A DNA stretch of 64,000 nucleotides from Brienomyrus brachyistius (GCF_023856365.1 NC_064534.1:10684536-10748535), one strand, 5' to 3'. Numbered from the stretch's first letter, positions 29,726-40,812 are shown. Notes: generated by a model not told the origin, from the letters alone. Numbers and translations are program-made.

Positions 29726-31900
29726 GATAAGCTAGGCCACATAATGCTTAGAAACACACAACATCTATCACCATTTGATGAAGAACTCCCCTGCCCTGTA
29801 CTAATAACAGAATGAAGAGGAAGTCTATTGGCTTGTAGAGGGCTTAGGATCTCATGCCTTAACCTCAGATTAGAGGAAGCTTCCACACTATTGCCTCAAT
29901 CAGGAGAGTTTTTTTTAAATCAAAAGCAATGTCAGGCAGTCTCAGGGGAAGCTGGGGGTTAAAGGCCTTGTTCAAGAGCTCAACGGTGATATCATGCGGA
30001 GCACGGCATTGAACCTGGCGACTTTCTCGTCACAGGGTCCAAATCACCACCTCCCACTCACCCCAAATAAAGCAAATTACACAATTTTGGGTACAGATTT
30101 CCATTTATGTTGTTTCCACAACTCTATAGAAGCTGTTAATATTGCCATAAGACGAATAAAATCCGGGAAAGAAATCAGAGAGTGTAAAATAGATGGAACA
30201 GGTTAATAATTGCAAATGTGGTGCAAATAATGTGCAGGTTTTGCAGCTGTTGTAATGACTGTTGCATCATTGTGGTGCGTAAGCTTCTTTGAGAGAGAGT
30301 GAGTGGAAGAAGAGAGGTTTAAGGAAATGCTGAACATGGGATTGTTTTCAGGAAGGGATGGTAGTGACGATGACGACAATGGTCATCAGACTGCACTGTA
30401 AGCACTGCAAAGCTGCATGACTTTTCACAATGGGCCCTGGAACACAGGCTAATTATCTTATTAAATGAGGATTTGTATGGACCACGCACACACTTTCCTG
30501 CTTGCCATGGAGTGATTTGAGGTCTCATGGACACTGAAGATTGTCAGGCTGTAATGCCGAATACCTCCTGTCAGTTGTCAAGTTCGTGTCTGAAGGCTCC
30601 CCGCCTTGTTCACAGACATACTGCCTGCCTACAGGGCTGCCTGATAGGGGAAAATGTAACATCAGCTAGCTGAGGCTTCTCTCCACATTGAAGATACATC
30701 TAACATAACGTCAGGCGCAGATCCTCCCAGCAAAGTCATACGGCAATGCAACTGAACTGTCTAAACCGGATGCAGACAACTGACACTAAGATGCAGGAAT
30801 CTCTCTCACTTGCTGGCTCCTGAGGTCCCCTTCCGGCACTTTCTGCCTGCACTGAAGTGGGTTATACGCATTCCTCAGCTCAAAGGACGCTGCTGTGAAA
30901 AATAAACAGAAGAAAAGCCATTAAAAATTGCCCCAAGGGCTGATGCGTAAAGATCCCAGTTTAGATTGACATCTGAGATTTTATCTGCCCTTCAGTTCAA
31001 CTCATTAGATGAACTTTTTCCTCATTATTTATTTCCTGTGTTGTTACCTTCATGTTAGAAGATACCATTTTTTTGTGTGTTTTTGCAGCATATCTGTCAG
31101 TAATATCTTTTTACATGTGTTACCTTCATTAACTCAGTGGGTGCAAAGAACTCACATGCAGCACATTTCCAGCAGGGGGCAGTAAAATGCCAAAGCACAC
31201 AAATTGACCAGTTTACCCAGGGCTTGATTTATTTTTTTTAAGGAAGGATAACTGGCATTGGGGGTAAAATCCTTAGGGCTACAGCTATAAGCAGCTCGTG
31301 GCTGATATCTTGGTAACCACTTATATAAAGTGTACATAAAGTACTCTACTGTGTTTTGGATATAATATCGAAATTAACCAAATTAACTATGTCCATCTCT
31401 GTTTGATCAGATAACTACCCTGGTGTTTAGTTACTTACATCAGAAAACAAAATTCCTAATGAAAATATTTCCCTCCTGGGGGGTTCCTGTGTTACAGAGT
31501 TGACAAGCAAAATAAATGCAAACATCAGCATTTTGATTTCATAAAAAGATATTTCAGGGGAAGGAATACGGATGAACATGGTGGAGACGGTAGTGCGGAG
31601 ATGTAGGGGAGGGGCAGACACAGGCTAGAAAGGTGTGTGGTCCTCTACTAGCAGCAGTAAAAATACTCAGGGTGGGGGGGGGGGGGAATGGGGGGGATTC
31701 GAAGAAATACGAGATAGAGATCATTTTTTCCACCCAAAAGATAATTTTTTCTGGTCTAATCCCGATATTAAAATTTTGATATATTTTTTTCTCCTTTATC
31801 AACTACTAAGCATTAAATGAGATATTTGTATTGCTACGTTTCAGTAAATATGGCTAACTGAAAAATACAAGTCTGAGGACATCTAGACATCCGAGTGTTA
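29726..31900. other. Unassigned intergenic DNA
   Basis: No gene or family recognised. It contains a G-rich run near 31673-31695. Confidence 0.4.
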
Positions 31901-31904
31901 CGGT

Positions 31905-32190
31905 TGTATCAGATCAGTGGTGATTGATGCTCGCTTGCACCTGGGGCGTGACAGAACCCCCCCCCCCCCCCCCCCGCAACAGCTGCCACTTGGAGGCGGA
32001 ACTGCCTGCTGAGGGCAGTCCTAGGAACATGGAGTGGGCTTAAATGGGTGGTTCTGGTGGGAAGCTGTGGCCAGGGACTGATCCAACACGTCAGCGGTAG
32101 GGATCCAGAATCATTCCTTTGGGCCACACCCATCCCAGTCCGCTAGGCACTGTAAAACACCCCAATGTCCTCTGGAGTCCAGGAGTGCAT
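31905..32190 (-). pseudogene. Remnant of chromodomain-type Ty3/gypsy pol end
   Basis: On the - strand it reads LDSRGHWGVLQCLADWDG, then CGPKE, a stop, and FWIPTADVLDQSL. This follows the pattern of the C-terminal chromodomain of gypsy polyproteins (Y.V.W.GYGPEE.SWV...DVLD..L). It has a stop and a long C/G run downstream (about 31958-31976), so it is dead. It is unrelated to the 162-bp-LTR gypsy at 35148. Confidence 0.6.
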
Positions 32191-32254
32191 CTGCATCAGC
32201 ATCATACAGGTGAATAGGAAGAGGCAGAGCTGTGGAGTTAGTGGAGGGATGTGT

Positions 32255-32332
32255 TAATTGCCTTTTGCGTCTTGGCTATGTCCTCCGAGACTGCCTCAAT
32301 CTCAGCTTGTAACTCCTCCAACCTTGCCTTCT
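32255..32332 (-). pseudogene. Diverged fragment of the array coiled-coil gene
   Basis: The - strand reads KKARLEELQAEIEAVSEDIA then KTQKAI. It aligns without gaps to residues about 99-123 of the array protein (NKARVQELQAEIEAVSEDID..). It is older than the other copies and sits at the left edge of the array. Confidence 0.7.
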
Positions 32333-32824
32333 TATATCAGTTTTCTTTTGGAATCCTATGACTTCTACTCCGCTATATTTGAAAGACAAATATGGTCCTT
32401 TGGCAGATGGAAGATATATGGCATGACAGTTCCACTTAGAACCAGCGCATTATCAGTGGTGGACAGTTATGATGTACAGTTTTTGCAGTACTTGCATTAC
32501 TAAGTATATGTTTTCTAATATCTCTACTTTACTTGAGTATCAGTTTTCTTTTGGAAGGTTCTGATTACTCAATACTTTGAAGCATGGTTTTGAAGTCAGC
32601 AGATGAATTTTCATTTCTAAAATTCTATAGACCATAGTGTGTTGGTCACAGGAGAAAAACCAATCCCAGTAAGCTACCCCTAGTCTGTCAATCATGTTGC
32701 TGTTGGGCAGTCACAGAGGTAGAGGAGTGTAACTGGTTTGATTGTTTTATTCATTTTTTATTTTCTGAGGAAGTCGTATCTACAGCAATTCCACAGTCTG
32801 CCTTTTGCATGCCTATGCATGAAT

Positions 32825-32825
<1 letters not shown>

Positions 32826-32870
<45 letters not shown>
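32826..32870 (+). repeat. (CA)22.5 in unit A
   Basis: Microsatellite at the equivalent position in all four units: 22.5 (here), 6.5 at 41287-41299, 17.5 at 44660-44694 and 33.5 at 53293-53359. Confidence 0.95.
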
Positions 32871-32872
<2 letters not shown>

Positions 32873-33534
32873 GCAGAGTTGTGTCAGAATACTACCATGC
32901 TGTTGACTGTAGATGGGGTGGGTGGTCTTAAAGTAAAAAATGAGAATGACTCTCCTTTTCTCCATTGAATTGTGTTTCTATAGGTTTTGTAGCATGTTCC
33001 ACAATGTGTCAATTCTATAGATTATACAAGCAAGTCAGTGCATTCAGTTGGCTGCTTCAGAAACTCTCACATTAACTTCCACAAATGCTGTGCAGCAACA
33101 GTACAATGATGTGGAAATGAACTTTTGAATAGTTAAGTATTTTTAATATCAAGTACTCCAGTACTTCAACTTAAAGTAAAAATTTGACTGAATTGAACAA
33201 CTCTTATATTGGAGTAACATTTAACCAGGAGCAACTTTGTCTTTGACTCGAGTTCTATTCTTTACACACCTCCGCATATTACTGCTTAACAAACTGAAGC
33301 AGGTGCAGAAAATTTCAATTGCGATGGCGATTGAAGCCTGTCAGCTCCGTATCTGTAAAAACCTCATGACTTCAGTGAATTCAGGTTTTTAATTTGCAGT
33401 GTTTAACTGAGATACAATGCACATGGAAGCTAGTTTGTTACACCTTTCAAACAATACCGGCATTATGTTGTGAATTCAGCTCCCTCTCATCCAAATGAAA
33501 AGACCATTCTCTCCATCTTTTAACATTTTATTAA

Positions 33535-33662
33535 TAAATGATAAATATTACTTGTGGCTAATAAATTCAGTGTCTATCGCCACTTCCTTCATGTCCTTCT
33601 GCATCATCTCTGCTTTAATCTGGGTTAATCCCTTGCTTTAACCACTGCACCACCATGCCGCC
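33535..33662 (-). pseudogene. Internally deleted copy of the array gene
   Basis: The 3' end of the gene (..AEMMQKDMKEVAIDTEFISHK in the alternative frame) is joined to a piece of its 5' half (ctgggttaatcccttgctt) and then to a SINE head fragment at 33640-33662. It lies within unit A. Confidence 0.6.
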
Positions 33663-34129
33663 CCCATGCAATATATTCAGTTTTAGAATTCATGATCAAT
33701 GTTAATTGTAGCTGGACTTGCTCAAAGTGTTAATGCTATCTTATTTTAATGAACCACATAGTCATGTGCAAAATTAGGGGTGGCTAGAGATTATTTTAGG
33801 GGGGCACATGCCACTACAGTAGATCCGTTCCTGCACCCTCTGGAGTTGGGAGAGATCGGTGCTCCAGACAGATGTGTACCCCTTCATTTTTATGTACGAA
33901 AGTTCAAACAATACTGGCATTATGTTGTGAATTCAGCTCCCTCTCATCCAAATAAAAAGACCATTCTCTCCATCTTTTAACATTTTATTAATAAACGATA
34001 AATATTACTTGTGGCTAATACATTCAGTGTCCATCGCCACTTCCTTCACGTCCTTCTGCATCATCTCTGCCTTTGCCTTCTTAATCTGGTCCTCCACTGC
34101 TTTTCCACCACTTCCTCCTGCAGCACCAC

Positions 34130-34573
34130 TCAAATGTCTCCTGCAATATCTGTTCCACCCAAAAGGTCTGCCAGAATTGCCTCGATCTCAGCTTGGATCT
34201 TTTCAATCGCCATTTGTGTCTCGTCTATGTCCTCCGAGACAGCCTCGATCTCGGCTTGTAACTCCTGCACCCTTGCCTTGTTATCTTCCATTGGTGCCTC
34301 GCTCACTTTTATCTCCTTCTGTACTTCTGTAATTTCTCCATTCATCTCTCCTTCCACATGAGCATGGTTCTCATCTTGCTCCTTCACATCAGTGTTTGAT
34401 GTTTCTTGTTTTTTCCCTCTCTTTTTCTTGGCAAAGGTAAACATCTTCACCCAGAATTTCTTTTGTTTCTTTTCTGGGTTAATCCCTTGCTTTCCGGATT
34501 CTTCCCCAAGCTCATCGGCCACCACTGGGGGTCTAAAGCAGGTGAAAAAGGACCACTTCATCTTGAGATGCAT
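34130..34573 (-). CDS. Array coiled-coil protein, copy A
   Basis: Unrecognised 147-residue protein, start chosen at the first ATG after a good splice acceptor (tttcactacag, about 34596). Residues 1-16 are MHLKMKWSFFTCFRPP. Residues 35-55 form a basic-aromatic patch (KKQKKFWVKMFTFAKKK) like membrane/calmodulin-binding segments of the MARCKS kind. Residues about 60-95 are acidic. Residues 95-137 are a predicted coiled coil with ELQAEIEAV and EKIQAEIEAI repeats. No signal peptide or membrane helix. AATAAA (- strand) follows at 33989-33984. Copy B differs by only a few residues. A real gene is plausible but not proven; a transposon-derived ORF is the alternative. Confidence 0.5.
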   Translation of the reverse strand: MHLKMKWSFFTCFRPPVVADELGEESGKQGINPEKKQKKFWVKMFTFAKKKRGKKQETSNTDVKEQDENHAHVEGEMNGEITEVQKEIKVSEAPMEDNKARVQELQAEIEAVSEDIDETQMAIEKIQAEIEAILADLLGGTDIAGDI

Positions 34574-35147
34574 GACGTTCAATGTCTGATTTGTTCTGTA
34601 GTGAAACAAGTGCTTAAATCACATTTCAAGGTTCTAGAATGCTCAGATATCGGTTGTCATAGTAACAGGGGCGGAGCTATAGGCAGAGCGGGCGGGGCCA
34701 CCGCTCCTGAGCCCGGGCCCTCCCCTGGATCGTAGAGGGCCCTCCCCCCAGCAAAAAAAAGAAAAAAAGCTTACCTATAATTGCGTATACTTACACCAAC
34801 GTAATACCTGTGAAGGTTTTGACAGCCAGAACGCAACATTGACCACCTAGTCGTGACTTGCGGTTTTATATATCTGCCATTTTTTATATACATTCGTATT
34901 ATGGGGCACCGGTGTATGGTGTAATTTTTAGAAATAAAAATCTGTAAAATCCCTACACCAAATTTACAATGTAATACATAGTAATGTTTTGAAGTCAAAC
35001 TAAGCTGTTCCTTTTGTATTTAATGGTTTTCCATTTGAGGAATTTGCAAAAAGCTGCAGTGCATGATGGGTAGGATCTAACGGCTGCCTATAACGTCCTC
35101 ATCCGTCTGATGACATACATCAAGACTAGGAAGGTGCATAATGTTTA

Positions 35148-35309
35148 TGTTTTATGATGAGCTTTTAAATAAAACAGACGACCATGGGTTCTATGTAGGC
35201 TTTACTGTGCACTGGGGTTCTTCCATTAACACGTTTTTACCGGGACTCATTTCCATACCACAATACCCTTCGACATGCGGATTAATCTAATTATTCTAAT
35301 ATCATGACA
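35148..35309 (-). repeat. gypsy 3' LTR
   Basis: 162 bp, TG..CA bounded, adjoining the polypurine tract at 35310-35322. It differs from the 5' LTR by at least one base (tgtaggcttt against tgtagccttt). Confidence 0.93.
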
Positions 35310-35569
35310 TCCCCCTTCTTTTAGAAAAAACTAAAAAAGTCTTACTATCTTCATTAACCATCCAACAGGTATATTAAACCACTCAAAAGCAAACAACATA
35401 TTCATGTTTTAAACCAACATTAGAGCATTACCAGTGTCTAATTTCTACTTTTTTTAACTTTTTTTTTTCTTTCTTTTTCCTTTCTTTGAACAGCATTAAC
35501 TAGTAGTACACAACCTCCCTACACATTGTACCAAACATAAGAACGTGAAGTATGTACTGGTTACTGAGG

Positions 35570-38437
35570 CTACTCCTCAATAAGCCTCCTTGGTTTCACA
35601 ATGACACGTCCGCTCGCTGTCTTGACTGGATGCGGTTCTGGTCCTGTTGGACTTACACTCCTTTCTGGTGTGCTGTTTTGAATGTCCTGTTCCTTGGGTG
35701 TGCAGGAACTGTCACAATCTTCCTGATGTGGCATTTGCTTACTGTCAGTAGAGTCCAGTAGAGCCATGTTTTCTTGTTGCTTGGTATTCCTCAGAAACTT
35801 TCTGTTTCTCCTGAACACATGTCCATCCGGTGTTTGTACCACATAAGATCTGGGGTGCCGATCAAGTGCTGTAACCCGTGCCTTATTCCACATGCCAGCC
35901 TGCCAAAGTCTTACGTGGTCTCCAACCTGAAGCTGTGGTAGCAATTTGGACCCTTTATCAAAGTATTGCTTCTGCTTCCTTTGCCTGGCTTCTAACAAAC
36001 TTTTCACTGGACTGTATGGTATGCGAGGCTTAAGCAGTTTTTTAGAAATTGGAAGTCTGGTTCTTATCCGCCTGCCCATTAACAGCTGTGCTGGTGATGC
36101 TCCAATGTCTTCCATCGGGGTACTTCTCCAGTTTAGCAGAGCGAGGTAAGGATCTCTTCCTGCAGCCTTAGCCTTTTTCAGCATGCCTTTGACTGTTTGT
36201 ACTCCTCTCTCAGCCATGCCATTAGACTGAGGATGGTGGGGGCTAGAGGTCTTGTGACAAAACTCCCACTCTTTTGCAAAGTTCTGGAACTCCTTAGAAC
36301 TAAATTGTGGACCATTATCAGAAATAACAGTTTCAGGGATTCCATACCTGGAAAACTGCGACTTCAGATGGGTTATGATGTTAATACTTCTTGTGTCTCT
36401 CTTCAGCCACTCAATTTCGATGAATTTGGAGTAATAATCCACCAAAATCAAATAGTCTTGCTGGTCAAATGTGAATAAATCAACACCTATCTTTTGCCAC
36501 GGCCTATCTGGTGCAGTATGTGGACACAGTGGCTCCTTGCTTTGAAACTTTTGGAATGTGAGACACACATCACAATTGCTCACCATATCAGTAATGCTCT
36601 TAGACATTCCAGGCCAGAAAAGCACATCTCTTGCTCTCCTCCTACAACTCTCTATGCCTAGGTGACCTTCATGAATTAGTTCCAACATCTCACCTCTCAT
36701 GGTTTCTGGAACAATAATCCTCTCTCCTTTGAAGAGAATGCCTTCCATGATCGAAATTTCCTCTCTGTAATTCCAGTACTCTTGTATTTCTTTAGCAACG
36801 TGACATCTTCTTTCAGGCCATCCACTATGCACAACATCAGTTAGCTTCCTCATTGTCCCATCCTTACTTGTTTCTTCTCTGAACTTGACCAATTTCTGTT
36901 TTGTCACAGGTAAGTGTGCCATAACCAGGTGAACCTGAGCTTCAATCTCTTTGTCAGTCATATCAGTCTTTGGTAAGTATGCTCTGGATAAAGCATCTGC
37001 AACATACATTTCTTTTCCCGGTTTGTATTGCACACTGATCTGATACTTCTGTAACCTCAGCAACAATCTCTGAATTCTGGCTGGTGCTGTATTCAAGGGT
37101 TTTTTCATGATTGCTTCCAGAGGCTTGTGGTCAGACCATACTTTGACATCTCTGCCATACACAAACTGATGGAAACGCTCAACTCCAAATACTATGGCTA
37201 ACATCTCTTTCTCAATTTGTGCGTAGCGTTGTTCCGTCTCAGTCAGTGCACGTGAAGCATATGCCACTGGTTTGTCGTCTTGCAGCAATACAGCTCCCAA
37301 TCCACTTTTGGACGCATCAACGGAGACTGTCACTGGTTCATGAACATCGAAGTATCTGAGTACAGGTGTTTTAGTAAGCAGACGTTTTAGCTTTGTGAAT
37401 GCTTGCTGATGCTTTTCTTGCCATTGCCATGTACTATCATCTCTGGTGAGTTGACGTAACTGCTCAGTGTGTCGTGACATGTTAGGAATAAACTTGGCAA
37501 GGTATGTGACCATTCCAAGGAATCGTTCCACGTCTTTTTTGCACTCTGGGCTGGGCATTTCTCTAATGGCCTCAATTTTACTGGGGTCAGGCTTCAAACC
37601 ATCTCGTGAGAGAATATGACCAAGATATTTGATTTCCTCAACTCCAATTTTGCATTTTTCTTTATTCAGTCGAAAATTCTTAGCTCTGGCTCTCTCCAAC
37701 ACTTGTCTTAACCTTTGGTCATGCAGTTCTTTTGTCTGCGCCCAGACAAGAATGTCATCAATATACGTTTCAACACCTTCAATCCCTTCAAACAGCTGTT
37801 TCACCGTTATGTGGAACACTTCAGGTGCTGAGTTGATCCCAAAGGGAAGACGAAGAAACCTATAGCGACCAAAAGGGGTGTTAAATGTACAAAGACGAGA
37901 GCTGGCGTCATCTAATTTAAATTGCCAAAATCCTGAGCTGGCATCCAGAACTGAGAAGTATTGAGCTTTTGCCAGATGACTTGTTATTTCTTCCACTGTC
38001 GGTAGCTGATAATGTTCTCTCATTACAGCTGTGTTGAGCTCCTGAGGGTCCAGACAGATTCTCAAGCTGCCATTAGGTTTTTCTACCATCACAAAAGGGT
38101 TGACCCACTGTGTTGGTTCGTCAATCATTTTAATCACCTCCATCTTTTTCATTCTGTGCAATTCTGTTCTAAGTTTTTCCCTCAATGCAACTGGAACCTT
38201 TCTGGGTGGGTGGACTTTTGGAGCTACTCTCTCATCTATCTGGATTCTGTGTTCACCCTCAAGGCAACCTACTCCTTCAAACACATCAGAATATTCAGTG
38301 AAAATATCATTTGTGCTCAATGTCATCACCCTCTGAATAAGTTTCATTTTTTCACAAGTTTGAATTCCCAGTAAGGGTTTTGCCTCATTTTTTACCACTA
38401 CAAATTCCACAATATATGTGTCATTCTTGTAGCACAC
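35570..38437 (-). CDS. gypsy pol ORF (RT, RNase H, integrase)
   Basis: Open for about 955 codons; the nominal start is not an ATG because this is the internal part of a polyprotein. RT has YIDD at 225-228. RNase H begins VSVDASKSGLGAVLL (D374), with DHKPL about 436. The integrase has H589, H592, C622 and C625 and the catalytic triad D653, D707, E743 with the usual 35-residue spacing. A C-terminal GDHVRLWQ segment follows. The style is of the Mag/K02A2.6-like gypsy group. It is intact even though gag-protease is broken. Confidence 0.9.
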   Translation of the reverse strand: MCYKNDTYIVEFVVVKNEAKPLLGIQTCEKMKLIQRVMTLSTNDIFTEYSDVFEGVGCLEGEHRIQIDERVAPKVHPPRKVPVALREKLRTELHRMKKMEVIKMIDEPTQWVNPFVMVEKPNGSLRICLDPQELNTAVMREHYQLPTVEEITSHLAKAQYFSVLDASSGFWQFKLDDASSRLCTFNTPFGRYRFLRLPFGINSAPEVFHITVKQLFEGIEGVETYIDDILVWAQTKELHDQRLRQVLERARAKNFRLNKEKCKIGVEEIKYLGHILSRDGLKPDPSKIEAIREMPSPECKKDVERFLGMVTYLAKFIPNMSRHTEQLRQLTRDDSTWQWQEKHQQAFTKLKRLLTKTPVLRYFDVHEPVTVSVDASKSGLGAVLLQDDKPVAYASRALTETEQRYAQIEKEMLAIVFGVERFHQFVYGRDVKVWSDHKPLEAIMKKPLNTAPARIQRLLLRLQKYQISVQYKPGKEMYVADALSRAYLPKTDMTDKEIEAQVHLVMAHLPVTKQKLVKFREETSKDGTMRKLTDVVHSGWPERRCHVAKEIQEYWNYREEISIMEGILFKGERIIVPETMRGEMLELIHEGHLGIESCRRRARDVLFWPGMSKSITDMVSNCDVCLTFQKFQSKEPLCPHTAPDRPWQKIGVDLFTFDQQDYLILVDYYSKFIEIEWLKRDTRSINIITHLKSQFSRYGIPETVISDNGPQFSSKEFQNFAKEWEFCHKTSSPHHPQSNGMAERGVQTVKGMLKKAKAAGRDPYLALLNWRSTPMEDIGASPAQLLMGRRIRTRLPISKKLLKPRIPYSPVKSLLEARQRKQKQYFDKGSKLLPQLQVGDHVRLWQAGMWNKARVTALDRHPRSYVVQTPDGHVFRRNRKFLRNTKQQENMALLDSTDSKQMPHQEDCDSSCTPKEQDIQNSTPERSVSPTGPEPHPVKTASGRVIVKPRRLIEE

Positions 38438-38444
38438 TTCCAGG

Positions 38445-38669
38445 TTACATGTTCCCTTTACAGGTATTTTTTTCTCCTGTGTAAGTAGACAAGTTTACAG
38501 TGCTGGTTCTCAGTACAGGCTTCTGGTCCAGTCTGTGCAGCAGACTACAAGGAATTACATTTGCCTGTGCTCCAGAATCTAATTTGAAACTAATGTATTG
38601 ACGTCCTATTTTTAAGTCAACTCTCCATTCGTCTGATGGTGGTTGTGTCTGCACAACACCCACAAACAA
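38445..38669 (-). pseudogene. gypsy protease segment, broken
   Basis: The retropepsin active site FKLDSGAQANVI is present. A stop (TAA, GAA in the unit C copy) lies just upstream at about 38681, and an extra T near 38470 breaks the frame before the reverse transcriptase. Enzyme made from this copy is unlikely. Confidence 0.8.
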
Positions 38670-38733
38670 AGTTTTACATTATTTAGAGTCTTCTTCATCA
38701 TCAACCACATGTATTTTTTTCGATCTGCACATT

Positions 38734-39495
38734 TTAGCAAAATGATTCATTTTTTTCACAGTTCTTGCACTGTTTACCAAAAGCTGGACAACTTTGCAGT
38801 GCATGCTCGGTACCACATCTTTTACAATGAAATGTGTATTTCGTTTCCTTTTCACTTTTATTTTTATGCATTGGAACTTTTCGGCGCATCTGCTTGTGCT
38901 TCACGGCATCAATATGCCTGCCATCACGTGGAGATGCTTGCGCTGTCCTATCCTCCTCTTGCATTTGCTGTATTCGTGCCTTAGTAGTCTCCGACGCGAC
39001 ACATATCTGTACAGCTTTTTCGAGAGTAATGTCCGCCTGCCTTAACAGTCGTTCCCTTAAAGCATCAGAGGAAATGCCACAGACTACACGGTCCCTAATG
39101 AGTGAGTCAAATAAATCACCGAACTCGCATGACTGTGCCCTTCGTTTTAGCTCTGTAACATATTGGGTAATAGACATATCCCCTTGCAAACAGGTGAAAA
39201 ACTTGTAACGTTCGTACGTTATATTTTTTTTCGGGTTGCAGTACTCTTCGAATTTATCCATGACAATTTCCAAGCTATACTTGTCATCAGCATTGTGAAA
39301 CGCGAAGGTATTATACACTTCCACTGCATCTTCACCAGCCACATGAAGAAAGAGCGAGGACTGTACCTTAGCAGGTTTGTTAGCGCCTCCAGTAGCAGCT
39401 AGATACAATTCAAACCGCTGCCGAAATCTTCTCCAATTTTCGGAAACGTTGCCAGTGCGTAAATCAAGTCCTGACGGCGGCTTTAACCCTTCCAT
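38734..39495 (-). pseudogene. gypsy gag, frameshifted
   Basis: Starts MEGLKPPSGLDLRTGNVSEN with an ATG at 39495. It carries the gypsy gag core (W..F..RFELYL, Y..F..Q..) and a zinc-knuckle pair (CKRCGTEHALQSC, then CKNC). In this copy a T run near 38755 has one extra base, so the frame is lost within the second knuckle. The unit C copy is intact here. Confidence 0.85.
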
Positions 39496-39565
39496 TATTA
39501 TTTTTTTTTTCTTCAGTAAGTTGTTTATTTTGTTCTATTATTTTAACAACCAACTTCTGACACCA

Positions 39566-39727
39566 TGTTTTATGATGAGCTTTTAAATAAAACAGACGAC
39601 CATGGGTTCTATGTAGCCTTTACTGTGCACTGGGGTTCTTCCATTAACACGTTTTTACCGGGACTCATTTCCATACCACAATACCCTTCGACATGCGGAT
39701 TAATCTAATTATTCTAATATCATGACA
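39566..39727 (-). repeat. gypsy 5' LTR
   Basis: 162 bp. The leader immediately inside carries the tRNA-Leu-type primer site. A further copy, with the same right flank gttta, ends the gypsy fragment in unit C at 51573-51734. Confidence 0.93.
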
Positions 39728-40436
39728 GTTTATGCCTAAAAAAATCATTATAAAATGATGTTCATGCCTGGTTGCGCTTGTTGGTCCAGAAAGTAATTCA
39801 ATTTCGCTATGTACGTTACGGTATTAAAAAGTGCTTGGATATAGCCCGATTATATGCCGTGGGCCTTTTCATTTGTTTGTTTGCAATTTCGCCAGGTAGG
39901 CTACCTCCTTTAAACTGCGTTTTGTTAGACTGCATATTTCGGGACGTTTTATTGTAGTCTTTGTAAATATGTGTATAGTTTAGCCTAACCCAGCGACTTA
40001 AGGGAGCAAGCCAGCTCAACTAGGCGCCGGTCCCAAGCCCGGATTAATGGGGAGAGTTGGCGTCAAGAAGTAAAGAGACTGTACCTTCACTGCATCACTG
40101 ATGTCAAAATGTGGGAAATATGTGGTTGTATAAATAAATGCGTTAAAATAGGTTAATGATTCTGTGCTGTCTAAATTGTATAAAAATTTCTAGGCATAGC
40201 CAAACAAATCTCCTCCTGTCTGAAAAGGCGTAGAAAACGCAATTTATCCACTAAAACTTTACAGTTTTGTGAAGGGCAATCGAATTCTCTCGTTAAGTTT
40301 TTTGTGATCCTGCACCTACGCTTTAAAACTCGTTTCAGCGCCGCTACATACACGCATGCGTGCATGTCCGATCGGTGTTTTGCCCCGGGGCTTTGCAGTT
40401 CTTCCGCCACTGCATAGTAATGTTTACCTTCAATAT

Positions 40437-40480
40437 CCATCCATCCATTTTCCAAACCGCTTATCCTATTGGGTCGCGGG
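40437..40480 (-). mobile_element. 44-bp SINE tail insertion in the unit
   Basis: ccatccatccattttccaaa.. to ggtcgcggg, flanked by perfect taccttcaatat at 40425-40436 and 40481-40492. The same insertion is present in units B (near 43821, 10 bp deleted) and C (near 52441), so it predates the amplification. Confidence 0.88.
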
Positions 40481-40812
40481 TACCTTCAATATTCTGTATG
40501 TAAACCTCCATTGTTGCAGTTCTTCTGTAGTTTTATTTCTTATTAATCAGCATTGTTATGCACAGTAACAGCACATATTATTGTTTAGCAAGTAGGGGTA
40601 CCTGCAAAAAATTTCGATTATGGTGGTGATCGGGGGCCAGTTATATTTTCTCTTCTGTGTTTCTGTTATGTCAAATTCCTGCCGCCTGTGAAGTTTCGCT
40701 CAGCTGTTACACCGATGATGTAGATTCAGCTCACCCCGTAAATTTCAAGGTACCCCGAAAGTTTCAAATTCAGCCTTGTTGTTGAGCAATATGTCACAGG
40801 TGGAAGAAATTT

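Larger units (their letters stand above)
35148..39727 (-). mobile_element. Ty3/gypsy retrotransposon, near-complete
   Basis: 4.58 kb on the - strand, with 162-bp LTRs at 39566-39727 (5') and 35148-35309 (3'), TGTCATGAT..TAAAACA in element orientation. The 5-bp target duplication gttta is at 35143-35147 and 39728-39732. The primer-binding site next to the 5' LTR reads TGGTGTCAGAAGT, complementary to a tRNA-Leu(CAA) 3' end. A polypurine tract (aaaagaaggggga) abuts the 3' LTR. Enzyme order (protease, RT, RNase H, integrase) is Ty3/gypsy. The empty site is preserved in unit B. Gag/protease is broken by two single-T expansions and one stop. Confidence 0.95.
32420..40812 (-). repeat. Array unit A (carries the gypsy element)
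   Basis: First of four copies of a unit starting ggcatgacagttccactta. Gene-free size about 3.37 kb, enlarged here by an internal partial repeat (33437-33900) and the gypsy insertion at 35148-39727. It contains one intact copy of the small ORF (34130-34573) and a (CA)22 tract at 32826-32870. The ORF lies on the - strand. Confidence 0.9.

Noticed and set aside
40171..40455. 94-codon - strand ORF repeated in the array units (also near 43555 and 52177)
   Set aside because: It begins inside a SINE tail and shows no protein-like pattern. Its persistence follows from the near-identity of the copies. A shorter ORF at 39816-40019 was rejected for the same reason.
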